Below are positions 54,363 to 64,000 of a stretch of DNA of 64,000 bases, in pieces. The position numbers and the translations under genes were made by a program. How positions within the stretch are numbered: the first letter of the stretch is position 1; every line of letters begins with the position of its first letter. The DNA is from Agarophyton chilense (Eukaryota > Rhodophyta > Florideophyceae > Gracilariales > Gracilariaceae), in contig JARGXX010000027.1 in assembly GCA_030374765.1 (NCBI GenBank), positions 744,001-808,000 of the forward strand. Direction: 5' to 3'. The notes under the pieces are model-generated. The model was given only the letters and a program-made list of their open reading frames with translations, had not been told where the DNA came from and searched no databases.

Positions 54363-57300
54363 TTACCCGACTTGGGCACAATCCAGAATTGGAGGCAAGG
54401 CTACCCGAGCACGTCGGTGATAGGATAAAACCTTAGACCTCGGAAGGTGCTCAATGGGTTCCACTGTATCCTCATCAGGCGAGAATCCGTACCATCGGAC
54501 TTGGTAGCGAACTTCTCCCTCGGGGGTGTAGATGTGACGCACGATGAGATCGATAACGAATTCCTGCGGGAACACTTTTCCCTGTTCGGGCTTCTCTTCC
54601 ATCTTGGAACGCTCTAGTTCCCTTGAGGGTGTCAACGTAGGGTCTAGACACACCCCGGTGGGTTCTTTTCCGTGTTGCGAGCGGGTCTCAGCACTTCGTC
54701 CAAACGGCGCCAAGTGGCCTATGGGATACGTTGTAACTTCCGTCTACGGGATCAAAACGGCCCAGTTTTGGGTTCTTCTTAAATCTGAGATCTTCCCGAT
54801 AACAACGGTGTTCTTAGATTCCGTGACAGTTGAGAAACCGCGACGCGGTAGCGTCTCTAATCTCAGGGGGGTAAGACTTCAACGTCAACCCGAGCTACGG
54901 GGACGAAGGTTGCTCTTGTGTAACGCGCCGTGCGACGGAGGCGGTTTGCGCGACGGTTGGTCGTCAGAGCCTTTTGATTGGCTCGGTGCCATTCGACGTG
55001 TGCCACATAAATGCGCGGGCGCCGGTTGCCACTCCGCAAGCGGATGTGAGGTGGCGCTTTCGACACGCGCTAGCACTCTCCTGGGCTGTCCCCGACGGGT
55101 CTCACTCATTTCTTTCCCATTCATGAGGGTTACAATGTCTCCATAGGAGTTCCTATTCCCAATCCATAACGGAGAGCCAAATTTGGTCAACCTCGTCGTC
55201 GAGATCTTCCCCGTGCGGGTCCACTGACACAGCTCGTTCCCGAGAAAGCGGGGTTTGAGTGTGCGACACCTCAGTGTTTCTTCCGCGGCGGCGGGTGATC
55301 GTCGGCTTTGTAGGCGTTCCGGGTGCGGATTTCTCCACACGACTCTCCCTAGGCGGGTTTTCGTCATCTTTTCTGACGTCGTGCTCGGCTGGGTCGGCGG
55401 TGATGTCGCTACCCATACGCTGGGGTTGTGACTTCTCTGTCGCCGGCTCGGTCGGGCTCGCCGTCTCACTGTGAGAACTAGATTCCCTGTTAGGGCGACT
55501 GGCTGACGCCGAAACATCGTCCTGCGAAGGAACTAAGACCTCCTCCCCCTCCTTAGGCGGAGAGCCAGGAGGCCTGATTACCTCCGGTGGGGGAGTAACT
55601 CTGTAAGAGTTCGTTGACTGGGCCCTTGAGGGAGCGGGCCCAGGTTCGGGAGTATCCGAAGTTTCTGGTAGGTCGGTTAAACCACGTTCCGGGTGCCGAA
55701 TTATAACGGGGCGGGTGTTCGAATCTCCGCCTGACGGGTTAACTTCCGTTGAATCATCCCTTGTGGAGGGCGTTGGTGCCGACACCACTTCCACATTTGG
55801 GTTGGGCGCTCGTGTGATGCGGTCCCTGGAGATCCGTTCGTGGCGGTTAGCGATATCCAGTACCACCCTGCCCGGGTCTACAGAAACCACCCGATAGGGT
55901 CCGTCCACAATTGGCGAAAGCTTGTGCCTACGTTCCTTTTCAGGATTGTAGTATTCCTTTCGAAGGAAGACGAAGTCGTCGGGCTCCACCTGAGGTAGAG
56001 GTTTGCGAACCCGATTGTCAAAGTCCTTCTTGTAGGCGCGTTGAGCTTTGTCCATTGCTTTCCGGGCTATCGGCACCATCTTCGTAAGCCACTCCTTCCA
56101 GGCTTCTCGGTACAATCCCGGTGACGGGTACGTCGACAGCATCGGTTGAGCCTCGATGGCGACCGGCAGCGGTGTCCTCGACAGTACCAGTTCGAATGGG
56201 GATAACGATTTAACCCGATGTACCTGGGTGTTGTATACATACGTGATAGCGTCTGTGTAAAAGTCCCAATTTTTGGGGTGATCCGCAACATACGATCTCA
56301 AAGCGTTGAGTATCGTGCGGTTAAACATCTCCACCTGGCCATTCCCCTGAGGGTGATACGTAGTAACAAATAAATTCCTTAAATCAAGGATTCGACATAC
56401 ATCCTGAAAGAACTTTGATGCGAATTGCCCTCCGTTGTCGGATAACAACTGCACCGGCGGTCCATATACGAACACCCAATGGATCACGAACGCTTGCACG
56501 ACGGTAGCGGCGGTGATCCGCTTCAGCGGCACAGTTCTCGTTAGCTTAGAGAATCTGTCAGAAATGACAAGCAGATACCGATGACCTCGGGGCGTCCTGA
56601 TAAACTCCCCTAGGATGTCTATGGCCACGAATTCGAGTGGAGCCCGTGCCAGGAACAGCGTCAACTTCTTAGAGTGCTTCCGAAGTTTGACGTCATTCTT
56701 GGCGCAATTGGCGCAGGCCCGTCTGACGGCGTAACAATCGAATGCCATTGCCGGCCAGTAAAAGTCCCTTCTCAACGTGAGGTACAGTTTTTTTCCCCCG
56801 GGGTGGGCGCCAACCTTCACATAGTGAGTGAGGTGTAATACCCTCTGTTGTAGGGTGTGCGGCACCACTATCCTCGGGCGAGGTCCAACGGTCCTGATTA
56901 GGTAACCCTGATCGTCGTCCTCGAAAGGTAACTGAAATCCTCCGTTGAGGCGAGCCCGAATCCGTGTACAGAATGGGTCGAGCTGTTGCTCGCGTATCAT
57001 CTCCTCTGGAGAGATAGGTATAAAAGAGCCGGTCGGCGAATCCGGACTCTCGTTGACGAGTGTATCGTCACAAACATCATCCGTCAGCGGTTGAGCTCCT
57101 CCCTCGAGGTCCGATACCATAAAGCATGGGATGTCATCGTCCTCGTAGGGTTCCGTTTCCGCTGTGGTTCCCAAGCGGGATAGTGCATCAGCCTGAGTGT
57201 TCAGCTTCCCTTTCTTGTACAGGATCTCAAAGTCGAATTCCGACAGTCGGAGACGCCAGCGCATAAGGCGGCCCGACGGTTCGGAGATCTCCAATCTCCA

Positions 57301-59704
57301 GGAGCCAACGCAAGCATGCGTGGTCCGTATGGACTTTGAAACGAGTACCCATCAGATAGGGGCGAAGTGTAGCTAAGGCCCACACAACGGCTAAACATTC
57401 TTTCTCGGAGACCGAGTAGTTCCTTTCATGGACATTCAGGGAACGTGACCAGTACCCAATAGGGTGACGTTCACCATCCTCAGAGGATTGGAACAGTGCA
57501 CAACTTACTTGGTTTGCACTAGCATCGGTGTCTACTTCGTAAGGGAGCCCAGGATTGGGTAGAGCCAAGATTGGCGGTGATGTTACGGCATTCACCAGTG
57601 CCGTGAAGGCAGACGCTTCCGCGTCGCCAAAAGGTTCCAGTTCAACTGGTTGTCCCTTCGTCAGGAGCCTGTTGAGGGGGGTGGCAATATCCGCAAAGTT
57701 CGGGACGAATCGGCGATACACGTTACACAGACCTAAGAAGGATCGCAACTCCGTTTGAGTTTTCGGGTGTTTTGCTTCCTTCAAGGATTTCACTCGTACT
57801 TCATCGATTGAAAGCTGTCCGGGACGGATGATATGACCCAGATACTTAACCGAATCGGTGAACAACTCGCACTTCTTGAGTTTCAAGGTGATTCCCGCGT
57901 CGCGGAGTATCTTCATTACGTCCCTGACGTGTTCGAGGTGGTCATCCAGGTTGTTGGAGAAGACAATAATGTCGTCTAAATACACTAGACACGTCCTCCA
58001 CTTGAAGGGAGCCAACAGAATGTCTATCGCCCGTTGAAACGTTGCGGGGGCATTTGTCAACCCAAAAGGCATCCTCCGGAATCGGAAAAGTCCTTGATGA
58101 CACACGAAAGCCGTTTTGTCTCGATCTTCCTCCCTAATAGGGACTTGCCAGTAGCCCGAATTGGCGTCGAGGGTAGAGAAAACAGTAGCGCTCCCAAGGG
58201 AGTCGATGTATTCGTCCATCCGAGGGATCGGGTACACATCCTTAATGGTTACCTCGTTCAGGCGTCTGTAATCGATGCAGAAACGCCACGATCCATCCGG
58301 TTTCGCAACTAGCACCACTGGTGAGGCCCAAGCGGACTGGGCAAGTTCAATTACGCCCGCTTTAAGCATCTTCTCCACCTGAGATTTCTCCTCTTCCCGA
58401 GCTTTCGGTCCAGCCCTGTAAGGGTGTTGGGCAATAGGCTGAGTGTTCGGTAACAAGTCGATGCGGTGTTCTGTAATCCCAATAGTTCCAAGGGAACCAT
58501 CCCACATGGGGGTAATTTCACGAAGCATGTGCCTCAGCTTCTCCCGATGAGATGCGGGTACATGGTTGAGATCCCATTTCTCCAATTCCTGAACAGGATC
58601 CGTCTGGTCTGCTCCTGTGATAGGGGCCGTAACCTCCTGAGGTTTAAAGCGTTCAGCGTGTGGAGCTGCAGTCGTATGCTCACCGTCTTACGCGATTTCG
58701 GCAGTGTCCTCCCCCTCCTTAGGGTCCGCCACACCAAGGACCTCTGCGATAGAGATCTTTGTAGGTACGACCGCATGCGGGTGTGGAAGAACAGAACCCA
58801 GGATCTGGTGTTTGACCAAAAGCTGCGTTGTCTTTCCAAAGTTGGTTACCAAAACCTTGAAAGGTTTATCCGGTTCCACGGAGACAACCCCATTCGCAAG
58901 GGCGAGTTGACGACGCGTATACAGAGACGGGTTCGGTTGTACCACATGCACACCAATTTGCTTGGTAACAACTGTGACCCAAACCTGGGTTTCTGGCGGG
59001 ATAGCCACTGACTTCGCAACATTTATCCGTGTAGACACCGCGTCCTTCTTCACAGATTCCTGTGCGACAGGGAGAGGAACGCGTGTTCGCGCTGCTCCCT
59101 GTAAGGGTTTACGAACGATTGGGATCTTAGACCCGTCTTCGAGTTCCACAGTTCTATTCCGAGGACGGATGGCTTCCATGAAGCGGTCGCAAAAGTCACA
59201 ACCCAGTATGACTGGTGCTGCAAATGACTTGCATACAATAAACTCCAGTTGAACGAGATAGGAGCCTAACCTCACCATGAGGGAAATTGTACCCAGTGTC
59301 CGTAGCGGGTTGTTGTTCGCATCGGCGATATCCAAACGTGGACCGGTACGAACTTGGACCCGGAGCAGCGGGGGTAACAATTCAACATGAATTAAGTTAG
59401 GAGCGGCTCCTGTATCCAGGACAGATATTTGACGAACCATAAACTGGTTGGACAGGCCGAAGTCGGCGAATACTTTATAATTCCGCTTGGCCATTACCAT
59501 AACTCGATCCGGAATACGGAGATTACGGGACCGTATCCACGGGCGACGGAGGACACTAAAGTATCCCGAGTTAACGTCGGTGTCAGCCGTTCTCCTTGAA
59601 AGGATAGTCACAGCTGGGGAGCGAAGCTGGAGCGCCTCGGGCGTCTTCAACTCCAACTTAGAAGACGCCCCTCTCACAGGGAAGACTCCCAAGTTTAGTT
59701 TTTC
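54363..59704 (-). pseudogene. Gypsy-3 pol with chromodomain, nearly whole but broken
   Basis: Begins in the -1 frame at the gag end. Protease SVLDTGAAPNLI (DTG at 59408-59416). RT with VYLDDIIVF (57970-57981). RNase H to ~57240. Integrase with an intact HHCC finger (HLTHYVKVGAHPGGK, CANCAKN) and core residues in AIDILGEF, SDNGGQF and GQVEMFNRTI. A Pro-rich linker follows, then a chromodomain at ~54570-54420 (VRYQVRWYGFSPDEDTVEPI) ending CAQVG-stop at 54363. Damage: TAA at 58688 between protease and RT; a 7-bp insertion near 57287-57300 in RNase H (GAGATTGGAGATC where GAGATC is expected) that shifts the frame; a stop at 55153 in the linker followed by ~430 bp of unclear sequence before the chromodomain frame. 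Confidence 0.92.
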
Positions 59705-61725
59705 GAAGCAAACTCCACCGAATTCGGTGCAGCTGCCTCGAAGGGGACCGGTTGTTCCCCGTTCGCGGGTACAAGTTCTGTATCCCTGTCAGCAAGGTGA
59801 GCTCGGAGTATCCTTTGTTCTTCATAGGACCTACTCGGGACTCGAGCTTTCTCCTCAGGGATCAGAGCCTCGTACTGAGCGATAATTCGTGAACCCTCCC
59901 GCAGGGGAAATGTGCAGTCTGGTGCTTTGTGACCACGGAGGTAACACAAATAGCAAATCAGCTCTGCCGGGTTCGGTTGTGGACGTGAATCCACGCGACG
60001 TGGTTCTATATCCCTCCATCCGGGGCGAGAGAACCGAGCAGCGGTATTCGCAAAAGGTAGCGATGCGGCTGGCACCCTCCGTCGGTGGGTATAGAGCGCA
60101 GGGTCTTCATCTGTAGTCGGACCGGATGTCGACGGCAACTCAGGCGTACCCATATATTCGGGGTTACTTCCCATGAAGTGAATGTTATCATTGACCCCCA
60201 CAGGGGCGGAGCCTCCTGTGAGTGACAAAGACGAGTTACCTCCATCGGCGAGGAGTGCACGTGTTGGCCGACTCTTTCGGTTCTGCCGGGCACGGAGAGT
60301 ATCCCCCTCAGCCTGGGCGTACTGAACCAGTTCCAAGTAGGTCAGCTTGCGCTTCTCTTCTCGATGTCGGGCAACCAATGCCCTTATCGAGGGGTCCAAA
60401 CCATCCACAAACATGGAGCATCTCTCGTAAGCGGGGAATGCATTCCCGCCTCGGTGAAACGCTTTATTCAAGCGAGTTGAATACACCGTTTCGGTTTCCA
60501 TCGGCTTCTGCCGCGTATCCCTTAATGCAAGGATTGCTTCCTGAATCGCATTTCCAGTAGCGTATGACCTCAAGAGGTACTGCACCGCTTCGGGCCAGCA
60601 CGTGACTCCCCCTTCCGAGGCTCGGGATGATCCACTGACGGAGTTGAACTGGTCTTCAGCCATCCCCTTTAAGAAATAGGGTAATGCAAGATACGCTTGC
60701 GCTTCACTCATACCGAGGATGTCAGCCTCCTGGACGAACCTCGCAAGGAAATCGAGCACCAGAATTGGGTCTGTTCCTGTGAACTCCCTCTTCTGTAGGG
60801 TGATGCTTAGCCTTTTGATGTAGTCCTTGACCTTACCCGTTCCGCGGGATGTTCGATCTCCCGAAGGGTTATCCAACCGGTAATAGCGGTACGATAGCAG
60901 CTTCCGATAGAGAGGATTCGTCGGCTTCAGCTCCCTTAATCCAAGGTGTTTCCTACCCTTCTTCCGGGTACGGATTGCCCCTTGAGAGGTGTAAGTAGCC
61001 TTCGACCGAGTCGCCCGGGATGACCGGCGTCCATCTTCACTATCCGAAGATTCGGAGGACGAACTCGATGACGAGCGATTGGGATCGGAATCCGATAAAT
61101 CCTCTTGGAGGTGAACCCTCTTCTTGGACTTGCGGCGGTCCCGTTTAGCGGAGCGGTGTTCTTCGTCTTCCGAAACGTCGGGTTTATCCTTCGAGGCTTC
61201 TGTGTCTCCGTCCATACGGATAATGGCCTCGAGGGTGTCCAGCCGAGCTCGGAAGCGTTCCGCTTGCACGCGGTGTTCCTCCACGAGGCTCCGGTACTCC
61301 TGGATAAAGACCCCAGGGGTACCAAAGCTTTCCAAAAGGGAGTTCACATCCCTCCTCAGGGTACGAAGGTCATCGGCGACTCCCCGCACCTGGGCGTCCT
61401 CCACCTTGAGGCGGAGGGTAGTAACCTCCTGAAGGAGCTCGATGTGAGCCGCGCTGGCGATATCAATTCGAGTCTCCAGGCGTTGTAATTCATGGTCGGC
61501 CCGACTTCGGGGTGCTGCTGAGGGGGTCTCCACCACTGGAGCTGGGCCCGCAGCCACGACCTCTCGAGGACCTGAAACCAGTGAGGGTGCTCTCCGAGTG
61601 TCCGGATCGATACCGGAATCGTTCCGACCTTCGGGAATTGAGCTCCTCGACCTAGGCGGGGCCGGGGGCACTGAATCCGCTTGACGGTTCGATCCAGTCC
61701 TGGAACCACGGGTAGGCGGCGACAT
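59695..61725 (-). CDS. Gypsy-3 Gag, intact
   Basis: 676 residues from ATG 61725 (MSPPTRGSRTGSNRQ) to AAA-AAC-TAA. It makes the virus-like particle and binds element RNA. Features in order: Pro/Ser/Arg-rich N-terminus; possible coiled coil (~residues 78-140); a Lys/Arg then Ser/Asp/Glu-rich stretch (SSSSSSSESSDSEDG); the GRKHLGLRELKPTNPLYRKL block; capsid-like core (ILVLDFLARFVQEADILGMS, ASEGGVTCWPEAVQYLLRSY); CCHC zinc knuckle at residues 591-604 (CYLCYLRGHKAPDC). No stops. Larger than the Gag of many Ty3 elements. It serves here as the reference for the broken gypsy-1 and gypsy-2 copies. Confidence 0.93.
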   Translation of the reverse strand: MSPPTRGSRTGSNRQADSVPPAPPRSRSSIPEGRNDSGIDPDTRRAPSLVSGPREVVAAGPAPVVETPSAAPRSRADHELQRLETRIDIASAAHIELLQEVTTLRLKVEDAQVRGVADDLRTLRRDVNSLLESFGTPGVFIQEYRSLVEEHRVQAERFRARLDTLEAIIRMDGDTEASKDKPDVSEDEEHRSAKRDRRKSKKRVHLQEDLSDSDPNRSSSSSSSESSDSEDGRRSSRATRSKATYTSQGAIRTRKKGRKHLGLRELKPTNPLYRKLLSYRYYRLDNPSGDRTSRGTGKVKDYIKRLSITLQKREFTGTDPILVLDFLARFVQEADILGMSEAQAYLALPYFLKGMAEDQFNSVSGSSRASEGGVTCWPEAVQYLLRSYATGNAIQEAILALRDTRQKPMETETVYSTRLNKAFHRGGNAFPAYERCSMFVDGLDPSIRALVARHREEKRKLTYLELVQYAQAEGDTLRARQNRKSRPTRALLADGGNSSLSLTGGSAPVGVNDNIHFMGSNPEYMGTPELPSTSGPTTDEDPALYTHRRRVPAASLPFANTAARFSRPGWRDIEPRRVDSRPQPNPAELICYLCYLRGHKAPDCTFPLREGSRIIAQYEALIPEEKARVPSRSYEEQRILRAHLADRDTELVPANGEQPVPFEAAAPNSVEFASKN

Positions 61726-61932
61726 GCTGCAGACACGACACCGACGATTCGGGGTAACGATGAAATTCGATCACGAGATTACCGGAGAACGGATGACGTA
61801 ACACAAAACAAAAATAAAAACCAATTCCACCCTTTCCAAAGGGGACCACTACAACAAATCTTCACGACGGTGCTTCCTCTTCCAAGAGATATTCCAACAC
61901 GTGGATGACCAACCCAAAAGTCCGAGAACGGA

Positions 61933-61950
61933 TTCTAAGTCGGGAGACCA
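61933..61950 (-). promoter_or_regulatory. Gypsy-3 primer binding site
   Basis: TGGTCTCCCGACTTAGAA on the minus strand, two bases after the 5' LTR, the same as in gypsy-2. The leader to gag is ~210 bp. Confidence 0.75.
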
Positions 61951-61952
61951 CT

Positions 61953-62866
61953 TGTGGAGCAAAACCCGGCGACGGGAAGTGCTCTCAAGGTGTTCGAAGC
62001 CTTGCTCCCTGGGGGAGGCAGACTCAGAGACAGAGCCCTCCGTTCCACCCGTAGTGTGGGGTGTAACTCCCACGGGGGATTCCGGCAGTACCGACGGAGG
62101 TGAGGGGTAGAAACCGTTGGATCGGGAATGGGTATGGGTATCCCAAAGAATGGGGGAAAATCCGGCGAAGAGGAAAAACGGGGCGAGGGTCGGGCACTAA
62201 CAGGCACCGGACCCGAGAACCCGAAAAGGGGCGAAACAACAAAAGAAACCCAATACAGGGGCGAAAACCTGTCCTCGAAAGGAAACACAAAAAACACGCA
62301 ACAAGTAAGCAGAAACCCCACGGGGTATCGTGCACGCAGGTCGTCTGAGCGGTCCCAAGGGGGTGGTTGCACGGAACCCAAACGTGGGCACTCTCCAAGT
62401 GGAGTCGTGTCCCTACGCAGGCGTTGCTAACCAGAGCCCGTTCCGGGTTGTAAGGCCGAAACGATGGCGACGAAGAACCTCTAAAGGTATCGAAGACCAA
62501 CCTTGGTTACCATTTACTCTGAGCTTCGGACTGTCAGATCTCATCTCCCTAAGTAGGGCCCACTAACTAAACTCTACAGTAGTGCACACCTGCTCAGGGC
62601 CATACACGTGGAGATCCAACTGTCAGGGCCTAAAAGTCCAACGTTCTACAAATATCCGAAAATCGGTGCCAAAATTAAGCCACGTGTATCACGGGGCCAA
62701 TCCAACCATGGGCCATCCGATTTTTCCCTTTTAGGCGAAATATAACCAGAAAACAGTGCCACCTCAGCACACCTTAGAGGGGATCATAATCATAACCCTC
62801 GGAGGGTTCAATCCTTATTCTATGAGTTGCATCTTCAAGTATCCCCTAACTGGGCGTTGTTTTACA
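61953..62866 (-). repeat. Gypsy-3 5' LTR
   Basis: 914 bp, nearly identical to 52108-53021. Followed on the right by CCTCT and the resumed copia-3 RNase H reading frame. Confidence 0.94.
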
Positions 62867-62871
62867 CCTCT

Positions 62872-63230
62872 CAACGTCTGAAGCAGAATTTTATGCATTT
62901 TCGGAGTGCATTGAACAGCTAGTATTGGTCAGGAACATCTTTGGCGAGCTTTCTACTCCGATACAAGAACCCATTGTGATTTATGAGGAAAACCTAGGGA
63001 CAATTGCATGGCCTCAAGATGTGCTTGGTATGCGTCACGTTAAGCATATTGAGCTCCGATTCCATTATGTTCTTGATGCTGTGAAAAAGAAACTGGTCTC
63101 TGTGAAGTTCATTGAGTCTGCCAAGAATCCCGCGGATATGTTCACCAAATCACTGCACGGAGATTCGTTCATTCAACACCGTAACTTTTTCGGTATTACT
63201 CATTGCATGAGCGTGGGGGGCTCTCAGTGA
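62872..63230 (+). pseudogene. Copia-3 Gag-Pol, end of RNase H
   Basis: Continues the frame broken at 52107: TSEAEFYAFSECIEQL, then the VIYEENLGTIAW and MRHVKHIELRFHYVLD blocks and NPADMFTKSL, all typical of copia RNase H and the polyprotein end. The TGA stop (63228-63230) lies a few bases inside the 3' LTR. It cannot be joined to the rest while gypsy-3 is in place. Confidence 0.92.
63213..63221 (+). promoter_or_regulatory. Copia-3 polypurine tract
   Basis: GTGGGGGGC just before the 3' LTR, overlapping the last codons of the polyprotein. Confidence 0.6.
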
Positions 63231-63455
63231 GTTTGTGTTTGTAGTATTCAAGAGTTTGATATTCAAACTCTGAATATATATATTTTTGTATTTGAATATT
63301 TTACGAGATCATTATGACAAATGCTCTCGTCATTGTAATGTTACTATTTTCTCTCTCGTATGTTTTTGATTATCATAAAAGCGAGGTAGCAAACACTGTA
63401 ACATATGTTTGCTACCTCAACAAGCAACTTGTTCAGAACATAACCTTCGCTGTAA
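63222..63455 (+). repeat. Copia-3 3' LTR
   Basis: 234 bp. Hairpins 1 and 3 are kept. The stem of hairpin 2 has one broken pair (GAGATC where the 5' copy has GAGAGC). Followed by TATAT. Confidence 0.92.
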
Positions 63456-63460
63456 TATAT

Positions 63461-64000
63461 CGGGAGAGTTGTGGGGCATGCGGTTCACGTGATGCAGGGA
63501 TGTGGGGAGGAGTCGAGACGAACTGCGGGCTCTGACACCTGCGTTGTGGTTATATGGGAATTTGGCTATGTGCCGCGGATGGGCCAGATTTCTAATCCAG
63601 TTTTGTTATTTATTGCTTTTGCTAGGCTTCATTTACTATTACGCGAACATGAGTGAGGGTAGCAAAATCTTGAAATACATACATAATCGTTTATTATGCA
63701 CACCTGATTGGGGCTCGCAAAAACTTCGGATTATGCAGTTTTTCGCTAGTTCATTTTCCCTAGAAACTAGCAACTTTGAATGCGTGAAGTTATTTTGAGA
63801 AATTATGGAACTGCAAAAATGAAAAGATTCATGGGTTTTCTGTCCATTTTAGTTCGTCCATTCTTGACGCCTAAACTAGCATTCCGAGAATACAGAGGAT
63901 CTACGAAATGAGAAAATCTTTGCAGTGGGAGTCATTTACACGACCAGTGGTACCAGAAACCGCATGCAGCGTGTCATTCTAAACTATTTTCTGGCGTCAT
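63461..64000. other. No supportable gene; likely upstream part of the old DNA transposon
   Basis: By position this was next to the transposase start before copia-3 inserted. AT-rich, with only short open frames (for example 63502-63798) and no motif. I could not find a terminal inverted repeat matching the left side near 23917-24005. Confidence 0.4.

Larger units (their letters stand above)
52108..62866 (-). mobile_element. Gypsy-3, chromodomain Ty3/gypsy retrotransposon with antisense gene, nested in copia-3
   Basis: 10,759 bp, minus orientation, 914-bp LTRs with about five differences (~0.5 percent), and the target duplication CCTCT (52103-52107 and 62867-62871). Same plan as gypsy-1 and -2, with an intact gag but a damaged pol and a shortened antisense ORF. 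It is the youngest of the three gypsy elements. Confidence 0.95.
47979..63455 (+). mobile_element. Copia-3, Ty1/copia retrotransposon split by gypsy-3
   Basis: 234-bp LTRs at 47979-48212 and 63222-63455, with the target duplication TATAT (47974-47978 and 63456-63460). Without gypsy-3 the element is about 4.7 kb. LTRs differ by roughly nine bases (~4 percent). The polyprotein has one frameshift and is cut by gypsy-3 in RNase H. LTR ends are TCTCAG and TGTAA, not TG and CA. Confidence 0.92.

Noticed and set aside
1-64000. CRISPR arrays, rRNA genes, tRNA genes and bacterial operons
   Set aside because: No regularly spaced repeats, no rRNA-like blocks and no tRNA cloverleaf noticed by eye. The tRNA-like matches are primer binding sites only.

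Overview
This is a transposon-dense stretch of a eukaryotic genome. I see no operons, ribosome binding sites or other prokaryotic signs, and almost everything recognisable is mobile DNA. The signs are LTR retrotransposons with 5-bp target duplications, a Tc1 transposon, a KDZ/Plavaka-like transposase, and broken copies of two nuclear housekeeping genes (RNA polymerase II largest subunit and splicing factor SF3B4). Half-tRNA primed Ty1/copia elements, chromodomain Ty3/gypsy elements and intron-poor coding remnants would fit a red alga, an oomycete or a fungus. The sequence alone does not settle which.

Layout. 1-2556: a copia LTR end (family 2) sits in a minus-strand copia element (copia-1). 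2557-6188: copia-1 LTR and poorly coding DNA with two local duplications. 6189-7488: a Tc1 element with an intact transposase. 8966-20091: gypsy-1 (+), old, with many stop codons. 20097-23916: host-like DNA with SF3B4 and RPB1 pseudogenes. 24170-30793: copia-2 (+), an apparently intact element whose two LTRs look identical by eye.

Around and beyond copia-2 lies what looks like one older DNA transposon with two convergent genes: a plus-strand gene of unknown function (24005-24169 plus 30799-33560) and a minus-strand KDZ/Plavaka-like transposase (47958-45366 plus 33827-33440). Copia-2 has split the first and gypsy-2 (33828-45365, +) has split the second. Copia-3 (47979-63455, +) has landed 20 bp upstream of the first transposase ATG I can see. 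Gypsy-3 (52108-62866, -) is nested inside the RNase H coding part of copia-3. Each LTR element has matching 5-bp target duplications, so the order of insertion can be read directly.

The most interesting feature is shared by gypsy-1, -2 and -3. Besides gag and a chromodomain-ended pol, each carries an extra gene between pol and the 3' LTR, on the opposite strand. The three antisense proteins are clearly related to each other. The same three elements share a gag/pol junction where pol lies in the -1 frame and the overlap sits on an AAAAC-TAA gag end. All three copia lineages have a primer binding site matching the inside (anticodon arm) of initiator tRNA-Met, as in Drosophila copia.
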